NCBI RefSeq assembly: GCF_020700235.1
Contig: NZ_CP085301.1
Location: 2,666,001 to 2,730,000, forward strand
From: Haladaptatus pallidirubidus
GTDB lineage: Archaea > Halobacteriota > Halobacteria > Halobacteriales > Haladaptataceae
Direction of reading: 5' to 3'
Length of the DNA: 64,000 bases
The notes beneath the pieces are model-generated. The model was not told the origin of the DNA, searched no databases, and saw only the letters and a list, made by a program, of their open reading frames with translations. Each line of letters begins with the position of its first letter. Positions within the stretch are counted from its first letter, which is position 1. A program made the translations under genes and the position numbers. Shown here one piece after another: positions 43,464-52,941 of this stretch.

Positions 43464-45218
43464 ATGCAAGACCTGAACTGGGCCATCGGCGGCGAAGCCG
43501 GCGATGGAATCGATTCGACCGGGAAAATTTTCGCGCAGGCACTCTCCCGCGCGGGGCGTCACGTCTTTACGTCGAAGGACTTCGCCTCACGCATCCGAGG
43601 GGGATACACCGCGTACAAAATCCGGTCGTCTACGGACCAAGTCGAGAGCGTCGTCGATAGATTGGACATCCTCGTGGCGCTCACCCAGCGGACAATAGAC
43701 GAAAACTTAGACGAACTGCACGAAGACAGCGTCATCATCTACGACGGGGAGCGAACGGAGATGGAAGACGTGGATATCCCCGGCGAGATGATCGGGCTGT
43801 CCGTTCCGCTTCGCCGACTCGCCGAAGAGGCTGGCGGTGCCATCATGCAGAACACCGTCGCGCTCGGCGCGGCCTGCGAAGTGGCGCAGTTCCCAATCGA
43901 AAATCTCGACAGCGCGCTGGACAAGAAGTTCGGCGCAAAAGGTGAGGCCATCGTCGAGAACAACAAGGAAGCCGCCCGTCTCGGCGAGGAGTACGTTCAG
44001 GAGGAGTACGACCACGACTTCACCTACGACATTGAGACGACGGACAACGACTACGTTCTCCTCAACGGCGACGAGGCAATCGGCATGGGGGCTCTCGCCG
44101 CAGGCTGTCGGTTCTACTCCGGCTACCCCATCACCCCCGCGACCAACGTGATGGAGTATCTGATGGGTAGAATCCAGCACTTCGGGGGCACCGTGGTGCA
44201 GGCCGAGGACGAACTGTCCGCCATCAACATGGCGCTCGGTGCGGCGCGCGCCGGTGCACGTTCGATGACGGCAACCTCCGGCCCGGGTATCGACCTGATG
44301 ACCGAGACGTTCGGCCTCGTCGCGCAGAGCGAGACGCCGCTCGTCATCGTCGACGTGATGCGCTCCGGCCCATCGACCGGGATGCCGACCAAGCAGGAGC
44401 AGGGCGACCTGAACATGACGCTGTACGGCGGTCACGGCGAGATTCCACGGTTCGTCGTCGCACCGACGACCGTCTCGGAGTGCTTCCAGAAGACCGTCGA
44501 AGCGTTCAACTTCGCGGAGAAGTACCAGACGCCGGTCTTCCTGCTGGCCGACCTCGCGATGGCGGTCACCGAACAGACGTTCTCCCCCGAGGAGTTCGAT
44601 ATGGATGCCGTCGAAATCGACCGCGGCAAAATCGTGGACGAGAACGATATCGAGGCGTGGACGGACGAGCAGGGTCGCTTCCAACCGCACTTCCCGACCG
44701 CGGACGGCGTCAGCCCGCGCGCGTTCCCCGGAACGACCGGCGGCGCGCACATGTCCACCGGTCTCGAACACAACTCGCTCGGTCGCCGTACCGAGGACAC
44801 GGAAACCCGCGTCGAGCAGGTTGACAAGCGAAACCGCAAGGTCGAGACGGCACGGGAAGAAGAAGACCTGAACCCCCGCGAGTTCGGCGACTCGGATTCG
44901 GACACGCTCGTCATCTCGTGGGGGTCGAACGAAGGGCCGATGCGCGAAGCCCTCGACTTCCTCGAAGCGGACGGCGTCAGCGTTCGATTCCTCTCGGTGC
45001 CGTACATCTTCCCCCGCCCCGACCTCACCGAGGACATCGAAGCGGCGGATGAAGTTATCGTGGTCGAGTGTAACGCGACCGGGCAGTTCGCGAACGTCAT
45101 CGAACACGACACCCTTACCCGCGTCGAGCGAATTAACAAGTACAACGGAATCCGGTTCAAGGCGGACGAACTGGCCGACGAAATCAAGGCGAAACTCGGA
45201 GAGGAGATAAAAGCATGA
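43464..45218 (+). CDS. korA: 2-oxoacid:ferredoxin oxidoreductase subunit alpha
   Basis: A 584-residue subunit with the gamma-type domain fused at the N-terminus ('LNWAIGGEAGDGIDSTGKIF') and the alpha-type domain from ~195 ('GDEAIGMGALAAGCRFYSGYPITPATNVME'). 'TATSGPGIDLMTETFGL' is the conserved core of the subunit. With KorB it oxidatively decarboxylates a 2-oxoacid (probably 2-oxoglutarate) to acyl-CoA and reduces ferredoxin. ATG at 43464 is chosen; upstream starts lie in the divergent promoter region. The Por/Kor distinction rests on resemblance recalled from memory. Confidence 0.87.
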   Translation: MQDLNWAIGGEAGDGIDSTGKIFAQALSRAGRHVFTSKDFASRIRGGYTAYKIRSSTDQVESVVDRLDILVALTQRTIDENLDELHEDSVIIYDGERTEMEDVDIPGEMIGLSVPLRRLAEEAGGAIMQNTVALGAACEVAQFPIENLDSALDKKFGAKGEAIVENNKEAARLGEEYVQEEYDHDFTYDIETTDNDYVLLNGDEAIGMGALAAGCRFYSGYPITPATNVMEYLMGRIQHFGGTVVQAEDELSAINMALGAARAGARSMTATSGPGIDLMTETFGLVAQSETPLVIVDVMRSGPSTGMPTKQEQGDLNMTLYGGHGEIPRFVVAPTTVSECFQKTVEAFNFAEKYQTPVFLLADLAMAVTEQTFSPEEFDMDAVEIDRGKIVDENDIEAWTDEQGRFQPHFPTADGVSPRAFPGTTGGAHMSTGLEHNSLGRRTEDTETRVEQVDKRNRKVETAREEEDLNPREFGDSDSDTLVISWGSNEGPMREALDFLEADGVSVRFLSVPYIFPRPDLTEDIEAADEVIVVECNATGQFANVIEHDTLTRVERINKYNGIRFKADELADEIKAKLGEEIKA

Positions 45219-46078
45219 GCTCAGACGTTCGATTCACCGACTTCAAGTCGGACAAGCAACCCACGTGGTGCCCCGGTTGCGGGGACTTCGGCACGATGAA
45301 CGGGATGATGAAAGCGCTCGCCGAAACCGGCAATGACCCGGACAACACGTTCGTGGTCGCCGGTATCGGCTGTTCCGGAAAAATCGGGACGTTCATGCAC
45401 TCCTACGCCATCCACGGCGTTCACGGACGTGCGCTTCCCGTCGGAACGGGCGTCAAACTCGCCAACCCCGACCTCGAAGTGATGGTCGCGGGCGGCGATG
45501 GTGACGGCTACTCTATCGGCGCCGGTCACTTCATCCACGCGGTTCGCCGGAACGTGGATATGTCCTACGTCGTCATGGACAACCGCATCTACGGACTGAC
45601 GAAGGGACAGGCCTCGCCGACCAGCCGCGAGGACTTCGAGACGAGCACGACGCCGGAAGGCCCGAAACAGCCGCCGGTAAATCCGCTCGCCCTCGCGCTC
45701 TCGGCGGGTGCCACGTTCATCGCACAGTCGTTCTCGACCGACGCGCGTCGCCACGCCGAAATCGTGCAGAAGGCGATCGAACACGACGGCTTCGGCTTCG
45801 TGAACGTCTTCTCGCCCTGCGTCACGTTCAACGACGTGGACACCTACGACTACTTCCGCGACGCCATCGTCGACCTCGCGGACGAAGACCACGACTCGTC
45901 GGATTACGACGCCGCAAAAGACAAAATCCTCGACGCGGACAAGGAGTATCAGGGCGTCATCTATCAGGACGAGGACAGCGTTCCGTACAGCGAACTCCAC
46001 GGCATCGAAGGCAACATGTCCGAGATTCCAGACGGCGCACCCGAGGACGCGATGGATCTCGTGCGCGAGTTTTACTGA
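45215..46078 (+). CDS. korB: 2-oxoacid:ferredoxin oxidoreductase subunit beta
   Basis: A 287-residue TPP-binding subunit. 'QPTWCPGCGDFGTMNGMMKAL' begins the protein; TPP/Mg contacts lie in 'MVAGGDGDGYSIGAGHFIHA' and 'VVMDNRIYGLTKGQASPTS'. 'GIGCSGKIGTFM' is also conserved. Its ATGA overlaps the end of korA. No separate delta or ferredoxin subunit gene follows, as is normal in haloarchaea. Confidence 0.92.
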   Translation: MSSDVRFTDFKSDKQPTWCPGCGDFGTMNGMMKALAETGNDPDNTFVVAGIGCSGKIGTFMHSYAIHGVHGRALPVGTGVKLANPDLEVMVAGGDGDGYSIGAGHFIHAVRRNVDMSYVVMDNRIYGLTKGQASPTSREDFETSTTPEGPKQPPVNPLALALSAGATFIAQSFSTDARRHAEIVQKAIEHDGFGFVNVFSPCVTFNDVDTYDYFRDAIVDLADEDHDSSDYDAAKDKILDADKEYQGVIYQDEDSVPYSELHGIEGNMSEIPDGAPEDAMDLVREFY

Positions 46079-46312
46079 ACGACGCGAACGCGGTAGCTTA
46101 CATTTCGTTTTGTTTCGTCTGCGCAGTTCGTCCCAGTCACGGTGATTCGCCGGTCATCACCACGAACCTTCTCACCAACTTTTATTCGGATCTCGTCCGG
46201 TCGATTTCAGCATTTCCGACCGGTTTCCGACCTCCTCCATGCGACTCATTCGCTCATTCTCGGGCGCGTTTGCGTCTGTTTTTTATGATATGGACAGTAA
46301 CACCGTGTCAAG

Positions 46313-46453
46313 ATGACTGCGGAAACATGCGACATCGCTGTCGGTGGCGTGGGGTACCGTCTTCTCGGGTCGGTCGATCCCGACTTGCCGGGGCGAGCTC
46401 CCAGAATAGAACGGAAAACGTCGTATTTCTGTGACTCCGAGGTACGTCTATGA
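46313..46453 (+). CDS. Possible 46-residue upstream peptide coupled to the reductase gene
   Basis: A short frame (starting MTAETCDIAVGGVGY, ending CDSEVRL) whose TGA overlaps the ATG of the geranylgeranyl reductase gene (ATGA). A TATA-like 'ttttttatga' lies ~30 bases upstream of its ATG, so it could be the first cistron of the transcript. No family was recognised and codon evidence is weak. The preceding ~230 bp after korB shows no gene. Confidence 0.35.
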   Translation: MTAETCDIAVGGVGYRLLGSVDPDLPGRAPRIERKTSYFCDSEVRL

Positions 46454-47682
46454 CCGAACATTTCGACGTCGTCGTCGCCGGTGCCGGTCCCGCCGGTGCG
46501 CAGTGCGCGCGGGACTTAGCCCAGCGGGGTCACGACGTAGTCGTTCTCGAGGTCGAGAATGAGGACGAGTTCCCAAAACAGAGCAACAAATCCACGGCGG
46601 GAACCTTCTCCTCGATGATGGCCGCGTTCGGAATTCCGGACGACGTGGTGATGAACTACACCGACAACGTCGTCCTCGAATCGCCGAACGAACATTTCGT
46701 TCAGGAACAACCCGGTGCCGTCCTCGAATTCGCCGACTTCAAGCGATTTTTAGTCGAAGATAGCCGCGAAGAAGGGGCCGAATACTGGTTCAACTCGCGC
46801 GTCTCGAAGCCCATCATGGAGGGCAACGAAATCGTCGGCGTCCGACACAGCGGCAATCAGGAGGTGTACGGCGACATCATCGTCGACGCGACCGGACCGA
46901 GCGCGCCGCTGGCGAAGAGCCTCGGCGTAAGCAACCTCAAGCGAGAGAATCAGGCCATCGGCATCGAGTACGAACTGGAGGGCGTCGATGTGGACTGCGA
47001 CGGCTACGCGGATCTCACCGACGCGATGATGCTCAGACTCGATCACGAACTCGCGCCGGGAGGCTACTCGTGGATTTTCCACACCGGAGAAGACACCGTG
47101 AAGGTCGGCCTCTGTTACATCCAGAACGAGAGCCACCACGACTACGCGAAGGAGGGCATGGGCATCGACGATTACATGCAGTACTGGCTCGACAACGACC
47201 CGCGATTCGAGAGCGCCGAGCGAATCCCCGGCAAACAGCACCGCGGCTCCGCGCACATCCAGATGCCGGGCGGCCTGAGCACGGACAACTTCATGGCAAT
47301 TGGGGATACGGTTCCGACCATCGATCCGCTCTGGGGCGAGGGCATCCACACCGGCATGAAATCCGCGCGCGCCGCCGCGATAACCGCCGACCGGTGTTTC
47401 ATGACTGGCGAATCCGACACCTCCGCGGACAAGATGTCCATCTACAACAAACTCTGGCACGGCGATGTCGCCCCGCAGATGCGAACTCGCCTGCTGATGA
47501 CCCAACTACTCTACCTCGCCGAAAACGAACGCTACGACACCTTGGTGCGCGACCTCAAGCGAATCGGCGACGACGTGCGCAGCAGCGCGAACGCAGGAAA
47601 GATTCGCGGCATCGCGGAACTCCTTCATTGGGAGGACGTTCCGCTACTGAAGCGATTCGTCAAGGAACAACTCCCTGTGTAG
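46450..47682 (+). CDS. Geranylgeranyl reductase-family FAD-dependent oxidoreductase
   Basis: A 410-residue flavoprotein that saturates isoprenoid chains of archaeal lipids or quinones. The FAD-binding Rossmann motif is 'DVVVAGAGPAGAQCARDLAQRG'-like at the N-terminus; 'VDATGPSAPLAKSLG' and 'FMAIGDTVPTIDPLWGEGIHTGMKS' (in parts) are family signatures for the second FAD contact. The missing CxxC-type motif found in some members makes the exact substrate uncertain. It stands alone except for the possible overlapping small peptide. Confidence 0.87.
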   Translation: MTEHFDVVVAGAGPAGAQCARDLAQRGHDVVVLEVENEDEFPKQSNKSTAGTFSSMMAAFGIPDDVVMNYTDNVVLESPNEHFVQEQPGAVLEFADFKRFLVEDSREEGAEYWFNSRVSKPIMEGNEIVGVRHSGNQEVYGDIIVDATGPSAPLAKSLGVSNLKRENQAIGIEYELEGVDVDCDGYADLTDAMMLRLDHELAPGGYSWIFHTGEDTVKVGLCYIQNESHHDYAKEGMGIDDYMQYWLDNDPRFESAERIPGKQHRGSAHIQMPGGLSTDNFMAIGDTVPTIDPLWGEGIHTGMKSARAAAITADRCFMTGESDTSADKMSIYNKLWHGDVAPQMRTRLLMTQLLYLAENERYDTLVRDLKRIGDDVRSSANAGKIRGIAELLHWEDVPLLKRFVKEQLPV

Positions 47683-48007
47683 GTTGATTCGGTGGCTTTC
47701 GGGTTTTCGGTCGCTGTAAATGCAACTGCTAAGCGTGAACTATTCCGTGCCGGAACGGTGGTCGTTTTGATAACGTGTCGTGCAGCTACCGACTCCAAGA
47801 CACGTCCTCGACCCTCCGGCGGCCTGGATAACGGGCGAAGGGAAGAACAAGCGACTGCAAGAAGTGATGAGCGAGGGCGTGGCAAAAAGCCGTGACTTCT
47901 GCGGTCGCAATCTCCAGTTTTCGGGGTCGCACCGTTCACTGAATTAATTCCGAACTAACTCACCCCACTTCGTCGAAACCATCCCATAAAAATCGCTGTC
48001 CTCGTCG
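47683..48007. other. 325-bp spacer, no gene supported
   Basis: Lies between two convergent genes. One 67-codon frame is open but shows no family resemblance and is rich in Arg and Ser from GC-rich spacer DNA. No clear hairpin terminator was seen. Confidence 0.5.
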
Positions 48008-48751
48008 CTAAATGTCCCGAATTACGTTTTCCGCCTCTGAAAGCGCCGTCTCACGGTCGAATTCGGCAACGATGGCTTCCAGTTCCTCGGAAGACGCCCC
48101 GGCGAGGTCGCGCGCGTGGGAGGTCATGTTCGGTATCGCCCGGATGATGTTGTCGATAATCGGAATCGCGGCCGTCCGCGGCGAGCGCGAGAGTGGATTC
48201 AGGTCGATGACGAGTTCGGTCTTCCCCATTTCGGCGAGCGCCTCCGCGCGGTCGCCGTCCTCCAGCGGAACCAGTACCACGTCCGCGCTGTAGATCCCGT
48301 CCTCGTCAACCTTCCCGCGTTCGTGTTCCAAGCCGGCGATTCGAGCGTCCGCGGTGAGTCCCTTCACGTCTTCGGCACCGTGGTCGCGCAGGTGGTCGGC
48401 GATGGCCTGCATTCGCTCGTCCGTGCGATTGAACAGGTTTACCTCGATGTCCGCGCGGGTCACCTCGGCGAGTTCCACGATTTCGCCGGGAACCAGCGCC
48501 GCGACATTTCCGTTGACGGAGAGCACCGCCTGTTCCGCGAGAAGCAGTCGGGCCGCCGCTGCACGTTCTGCTTCGTCCGCGCTCGGAAGCGTTTCCTCGC
48601 CGAGCAGGTAGTCGAAGGACTCGCCGCGGCCCTCCGCGATGAGCCCCTGTTTGCTCGTGATTCCTTTCTCGACACCCTCCTCGATTCGATGGCGTGTGAG
48701 AAGCGATTGGTAGCGGGGGTGGTCTTCGGGAATTTCCACCTCGTCGGTCAT
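48008..48751 (-). CDS. 4-phosphopantoate-beta-alanine ligase (phosphopantothenate synthetase)
   Basis: A 247-residue enzyme of the archaeal CoA pathway that joins 4-phosphopantoate to beta-alanine using ATP. 'HPRYQSLLTRHRIEEGVEKGITSKQGLIAEGRGE' (in parts) and 'AALVPGEIVELAEVTRADIEVNLFNRT' are conserved, and 'VIDLNPLSRSPRTAAIPIIDNIIRAIPNM' is the C-terminal signature. Its partner, pantoate kinase, is encoded 378 bp upstream on the same strand. Confidence 0.93.
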   Translation of the reverse strand: MTDEVEIPEDHPRYQSLLTRHRIEEGVEKGITSKQGLIAEGRGESFDYLLGEETLPSADEAERAAAARLLLAEQAVLSVNGNVAALVPGEIVELAEVTRADIEVNLFNRTDERMQAIADHLRDHGAEDVKGLTADARIAGLEHERGKVDEDGIYSADVVLVPLEDGDRAEALAEMGKTELVIDLNPLSRSPRTAAIPIIDNIIRAIPNMTSHARDLAGASSEELEAIVAEFDRETALSEAENVIRDI

Positions 48752-49129
48752 GGTCAGTTCTCCGAAGTGGAAGACAAAAATAGACGTGATTTGATATCCG
48801 CTCCGTCTATGAGGATGTCGTTGCTCAGAGAATGGGCTTTTGTGAAGATATTGCTATTTGAGGATGTCTTAATAGAATGTTGCTAGCTACTGCCGACTCC
48901 AATCATACCGCAAACCGCCACCGCACCGCGACAGCCACACGCCTCTCCAACCGATTGCGCTTCTCGCTTCACTGCGATGTCTGCGGGCCACGGCCGTAGG
49001 TCAGCAAGACGCGTCGCGTCTTGAAGCCTCATCCCTCGCGCGGCTTCAGCACAGGCCTGAGGACGACCACTGCCCTCAGCCTGTGCCAGCGCGCGCCACG
49101 TGGAAAAGTCGGATTTTGCGTAAAACTGT
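48752..49129. other. 378-bp spacer containing a long hairpin (49049-49086); possible interspersed repeat
   Basis: No gene is supported. GCACAGG-c-CTGAGG (49049-49062) pairs with CCTCAG-CCTGTGC (49074-49086), a 13-bp stem with one bulged C and an 11-nt loop. GACGCG-tc-GCGTC lies nearby (~49009-49022). The composition differs from neighbouring genes and resembles short spacer repeats seen in haloarchaeal chromosomes, but repeat status needs a genome-wide check. Confidence 0.45.
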
Positions 49130-49963
49130 TCAGTCGAGCAGTGTCGCTCCGGCGTGGTGCGTCTCGCACGCTGTGGCGTCGTATCCGGCGTCACTGAGTC
49201 CGCTATCGAGAGCGAACACGGTTTCTCCGAGCATGGCCATCGAAGCCTGTCCCCCGGCGTCGTGAACGTCCTCGATCACCTCGCGCATTTCGTCGGTGAG
49301 GAGGCCGGTTTCCTCGGCGAAAATCCGCGATTGGCGCATAAACGTGTCCAGCGTCGGTTCGTTCACCAGCGCGACGAGCGATTCGACGCCAGCTTGCGAG
49401 AGTTGGTCGGTACTTCCCGATAACACTTCCGCGGTCGAAAGTTCGCCGAGCGAGCAGTATTCGATTCCCGTTCGCATGGGGATTCCGTCGAGGCGATTGT
49501 ACTCTGGCGCGCCGGGTTCGAGGCGGATGGGGATGCCCCCGCGAACCTGCGCCACCACGTCCCCGAGTCCGGTGCCTGCCTCGACCTCCGCGCCGTGCGC
49601 GAGCGTCACGAGTTCGTTTTCCGACCGTCCGCGGTCGAACGCGTCGTTCACGGCGAACGCTGTCCCGAGTGCGAATGCGCCGGAAACGCCGAATCCTGCG
49701 CCGAGCGGAAGGTCGGTTTGCGCCGAAACTCGCGCGGTAACGTCCAGTTCGTCGAGAACGCGCCGACCGGATTCGACCGCCGCAAACTCCCCGTTCAACT
49801 CGATGCTCGATTCCTCCGCGGGTTCGACGGTCACAGTCACGCCCGTAGAAAGCGTCAGTCCTGCCCCGCGCGACCCAGCCTGTTTGGGATCGTCGGCCTC
49901 GTGGATGCTGAAAAATCCCGTGACGTGTCCGGGCACGAACGCGCGACCTGCCTCGTCGCTCAT
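49130..49963 (-). CDS. Pantoate kinase (GHMP family)
   Basis: A 277-residue kinase that phosphorylates pantoate, the first archaea-specific step of CoA synthesis. The GHMP ATP loop is 'DLPLGAGFGVSGAFALG' (~84-100). 'GRAFVPGHVTGFFSIHEADDP' is the N-terminal signature, and 'GGQASMAMLGETVFAL' the C-terminal GHMP motif 3. It is encoded upstream of the ligase catalysing the following step. Confidence 0.93.
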   Translation of the reverse strand: MSDEAGRAFVPGHVTGFFSIHEADDPKQAGSRGAGLTLSTGVTVTVEPAEESSIELNGEFAAVESGRRVLDELDVTARVSAQTDLPLGAGFGVSGAFALGTAFAVNDAFDRGRSENELVTLAHGAEVEAGTGLGDVVAQVRGGIPIRLEPGAPEYNRLDGIPMRTGIEYCSLGELSTAEVLSGSTDQLSQAGVESLVALVNEPTLDTFMRQSRIFAEETGLLTDEMREVIEDVHDAGGQASMAMLGETVFALDSGLSDAGYDATACETHHAGATLLD

Positions 49964-50165
49964 ACGCTCGTTTTCGGGCGACAGCGTATAACGCTTAAAA
50001 TTCGCGCTCGTCAGGCGATGCTGCGCTTGCTCGCTTGAACTCGCAAAAATCGCTGTCGCACCGACCGCGATTTCGTCTCTGGGCTCAATCGCTGTCGATC
50101 CCGCGGGAACACGGTCGTTTCACGTTGCTCTACTCTCTGCTTCCACTCGTCGGCAGAAACTTCGT

Positions 50166-51464
50166 CTACGGACTCAGTCTCTGTCGGTCTCGCGGGAACA
50201 ACACCGCTTCGCGGATGTTGTCCAATCCGAGCATCGTCATGATGAGACGCTCGCCGCCGAGTCCCCATCCGGCGTGGGGCGGCATCCCGTACTTGAACAT
50301 CTTCGTGTAGTAGTCGAACGCTTCGGGGTCGAGTCCCTGTTGTTCGAAGCCGTCCACGAGTCGTTCGTAGCGGTGTTCACGCTGACCGCCGGAGACGAGT
50401 TCCATTCGCGGGTGCATCATGTCGAACCCGGTCGAGAGCTCCTCGTCGTCGTCGTGGTCTTTGATGTAGAACGGCTTGATTTCGCTCGGCCAATCCGTGA
50501 TGAAGTAGTGCGTTCCGACGTCCTCGCCGAGCGCTTTCTCGCCCTCGGTCGGCAGGTCGTCGCCCCAGACGAGCATCTCGTCCAGTTCGCCCGTCGCGTT
50601 GATTCGCTCGATAGCCTCCTCGTAGGTGAGACGCGGGAAGTCGCCCTCCGGCACTTCGAAGTCAACGCCGAGCGCGTCGAGTTCGTCCTGACAGTTCTGG
50701 GCGACGCCTTCGTAGGCCGCTTTGACGACCGATTCGCAGGCGTCCATCGCTTCGGTGTGGTCGTAGAACGCGCTCTCAAAGTCGATACTGGTCGCCTCGT
50801 TCAGGTGCCGGGGCGTGTTGTGTTCTTCCGCGCGGAAGATGGGTCCGATTTCGAACACGCGCTCCAGTCCGCTGCCGACCATCAGCTGTTTGAACAGCTG
50901 CGGCGACTGGTTCATGAACGCCTCTTCGCCGAAGTAGGTGATGGGGAACAGTTCCGTTCCACCCTCGGTTCCCGTCGCGACGATTTTCGGCGTGTTGATT
51001 TCCGAACAGCCGAGTTCGCGGAACTGCTCGCGCACCGAGCGAAGCACCTCACCGCGAATCTTGAAGACGGCTTCCACGTCCTCTTTTCGCGCGTCGAGGG
51101 TTCGGTTGTCGAGTCGCGTCGAGAGGTCAGCATCGACCTTTCCGCTGGGGTCGAGCGGGAGTTCGGGTTCCGCGGCCGCGACGACTTCGACTTCCGTCGG
51201 GACGATTTCCACGTCCGTCGGGGCGCGCGGTTCCTCTTTCACGTCGCCCGTGATTTCGACGACACTCTCGCGGTTGACGCCGAGTCCGGTTTCCACGAGG
51301 TCGTCGTCCATCTCGTCCTTCTCGAACTTGACCTGAATCTTGCCGGTCGTGTCGCGGACGATGATGAAGGCGATTCCACCGAGGTCGCGGATTTCGTGTA
51401 CCCAGCCGGCCACGGTGACCGTGTCGCCGGGTTCGGCATCCGCGGTGTAGGTTCGGTTCTGCAT
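50166..51464 (-). CDS. aspS: Aspartate-tRNA ligase (AspRS, archaeal type)
   Basis: A 432-residue class IIb synthetase. The OB-fold anticodon-binding domain (residues 1-~105) holds '[23 protein letters not shown]'. Motif 2 is '[25 protein letters not shown]' and motif 3 '[28 protein letters not shown]'. The archaeal type may also charge tRNA-Asn. ATG at 51464 is chosen ([11 protein letters not shown]). The last ~40 bases of the gene region are imperfectly repeated at 50072-50111, in the spacer beyond its stop. Confidence 0.95.
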   Translation of the reverse strand: MQNRTYTADAEPGDTVTVAGWVHEIRDLGGIAFIIVRDTTGKIQVKFEKDEMDDDLVETGLGVNRESVVEITGDVKEEPRAPTDVEIVPTEVEVVAAAEPELPLDPSGKVDADLSTRLDNRTLDARKEDVEAVFKIRGEVLRSVREQFRELGCSEINTPKIVATGTEGGTELFPITYFGEEAFMNQSPQLFKQLMVGSGLERVFEIGPIFRAEEHNTPRHLNEATSIDFESAFYDHTEAMDACESVVKAAYEGVAQNCQDELDALGVDFEVPEGDFPRLTYEEAIERINATGELDEMLVWGDDLPTEGEKALGEDVGTHYFITDWPSEIKPFYIKDHDDDEELSTGFDMMHPRMELVSGGQREHRYERLVDGFEQQGLDPEAFDYYTKMFKYGMPPHAGWGLGGERLIMTMLGLDNIREAVLFPRDRQRLSP

Positions 51465-51541
51465 ACGCCGCTTTTCTTTCGGGGCGGCCTTAAACACGTT
51501 CGTTTCGCTCCGCCAGCGGCGTCAATCCATGAGGCTCTGTG

Positions 51542-52153
51542 CTACTCCCGTCTCGTCAACCCCGCTGCGATGGTGTCGATGAGCATGTCGCGAATGATGG
51601 GGTAATACTCCTCGCCGATCTGCTCGCGGTAGGGGACGAGAAATTTCACAGACCCCATTGCGCCAACGATGGCGACCGGGTCGCCGTCGCGAAGTTTCCC
51701 TTCCTCCTGCCACTGTTCGATATACGGCAGTACGTGAGCGAACGATTCGGCGCGCCGCGCGTCCATTTCCTCCTTCGAAACCTCGTCCACCGTCCGCATC
51801 ATTTTGTCCCACCCGTCGCCGACCATCAACCGTTGGAACAGCGGATTGTTTTCCATCGTCTCGACCAGTGCAGTGAGGAACGTCCGAATCGCGCGCTCCG
51901 GGTCGTCTTCGGCACCGAGTGAATTTGCGATTATTTCCTCGGCGACCTTGTGGCCTTCTTGTTGAACGACCTCGAAGTACAGCATCTCCTTCGAGTCGAA
52001 AAACTGGTAGAACGTCCCGTTGGCGATGCCGACGGCGTCCGTGAGGTCGGCAATCGTGGTCTTTTGCAGACCATACCGGCTGAACAGGTCGCGACCCGCT
52101 TCGATTAACTCGTTGCGGATTCGTTCCCGCTGATTTTCGTCGAATCCCCTCAT
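51542..52153 (-). CDS. TetR/AcrR-family regulator of the ABC exporter operon
   Basis: A 203-residue regulator. 'LIEAGRDLFSRYGLQKTTIADLTDAVGIANGTFYQFFDSKEML' in parts gives the N-terminal helix-turn-helix (~13-55). The C-terminal helical domain binds an unknown ligand. ATG at 52153 overlaps the TGA of the permease gene (ATGA), so it is the last cistron of the ABC operon. The dyad in front of the operon's first gene is its probable operator, giving autoregulation. Confidence 0.9.
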   Translation of the reverse strand: MRGFDENQRERIRNELIEAGRDLFSRYGLQKTTIADLTDAVGIANGTFYQFFDSKEMLYFEVVQQEGHKVAEEIIANSLGAEDDPERAIRTFLTALVETMENNPLFQRLMVGDGWDKMMRTVDEVSKEEMDARRAESFAHVLPYIEQWQEEGKLRDGDPVAIVGAMGSVKFLVPYREQIGEEYYPIIRDMLIDTIAAGLTRRE

Positions 52154-52941
52154 CGTACGTCTCTCCGCTTGAAGGCAACGGCGCTGACGGCTACGAGCGC
52201 CACAGTTGCGGCGAGCAGAACGATTGCACCCATCCAGTCGTATTCCCCGCTTACGAGAATCGCCGTCGGGTCGTAGTAGTGCGTCGGACTGAGTCCGCCG
52301 ACCCACCCCATCCCCGCCGCCTCGGTAATCGAATCGAGTAGGAACAGACCGAACACCGCGCCTAATCCACCGCGCTGTGCGAGGTCTGCCTTTCCGGCGA
52401 CGACCGACAGGAGGAGTCCGATTGCGGCACAGGCGAGCAGATACGGAATCGACAGCAGGTGCACCATCGCCAGATTGGCCAGGTCGATGGATTCGCCGAC
52501 CAGTACAACTCCCACGAAGACAGCGAGTGGGACGGCGATGTTCACCACGACAATCGGCGTGATGAGCGAACAGAACTTCTCAACGACGACGCTTACCCGC
52601 GAGACAGGTGCAGCGAGAAGCACGTCCATCCGGTCGCGTTCCTCGTCCGCCGCGATGAGCGCGCCCGCGACGTAGGCGACGTAGACGCCGAGGAGCAGGA
52701 GCCAGAAGAACTGGTAAATCTCGATGGCCAGAAAACCCTCTATCGTCGTCAAGGAAGCCTCGCCGAACGCCGCCTGAAGCGCGGGCGGCATGCTTTCCAT
52801 GTAGGCGTCCAAATCAACGCCGGAACTCGTCACCGAGGGGAAAAAGCCGATGAACGCGAGCGACATCACGGCGAGCAGGCCGCCCAGCACCAGCGACCCC
52901 TTCACCCGTTTTCTTCCCTCGTAGCGGGCGATTTCAAGCAT
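52150..52941 (-). CDS. ABC transporter permease (ABC-2 type)
   Basis: A 263-residue membrane subunit with six predicted helices, starting MLEIARYEGRKRVKGSLVLG. 'AGALIAADEERDRMDVLLAAPVSR' is the typical ABC-2 cytoplasmic coupling segment ('EER..G..E.LLA.PVSR'). It probably exports a small molecule or lipid. ATG at 52941 overlaps the ATPase gene by eight bases. Confidence 0.9.
   Translation of the reverse strand: MLEIARYEGRKRVKGSLVLGGLLAVMSLAFIGFFPSVTSSGVDLDAYMESMPPALQAAFGEASLTTIEGFLAIEIYQFFWLLLLGVYVAYVAGALIAADEERDRMDVLLAAPVSRVSVVVEKFCSLITPIVVVNIAVPLAVFVGVVLVGESIDLANLAMVHLLSIPYLLACAAIGLLLSVVAGKADLAQRGGLGAVFGLFLLDSITEAAGMGWVGGLSPTHYYDPTAILVSGEYDWMGAIVLLAATVALVAVSAVAFKRRDVR

Noticed and set aside
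47692..47895. 67-codon plus-strand frame after the reductase
   Set aside because: Starts ten bases after a stop with no promoter, and the translation is low-quality spacer-like sequence.
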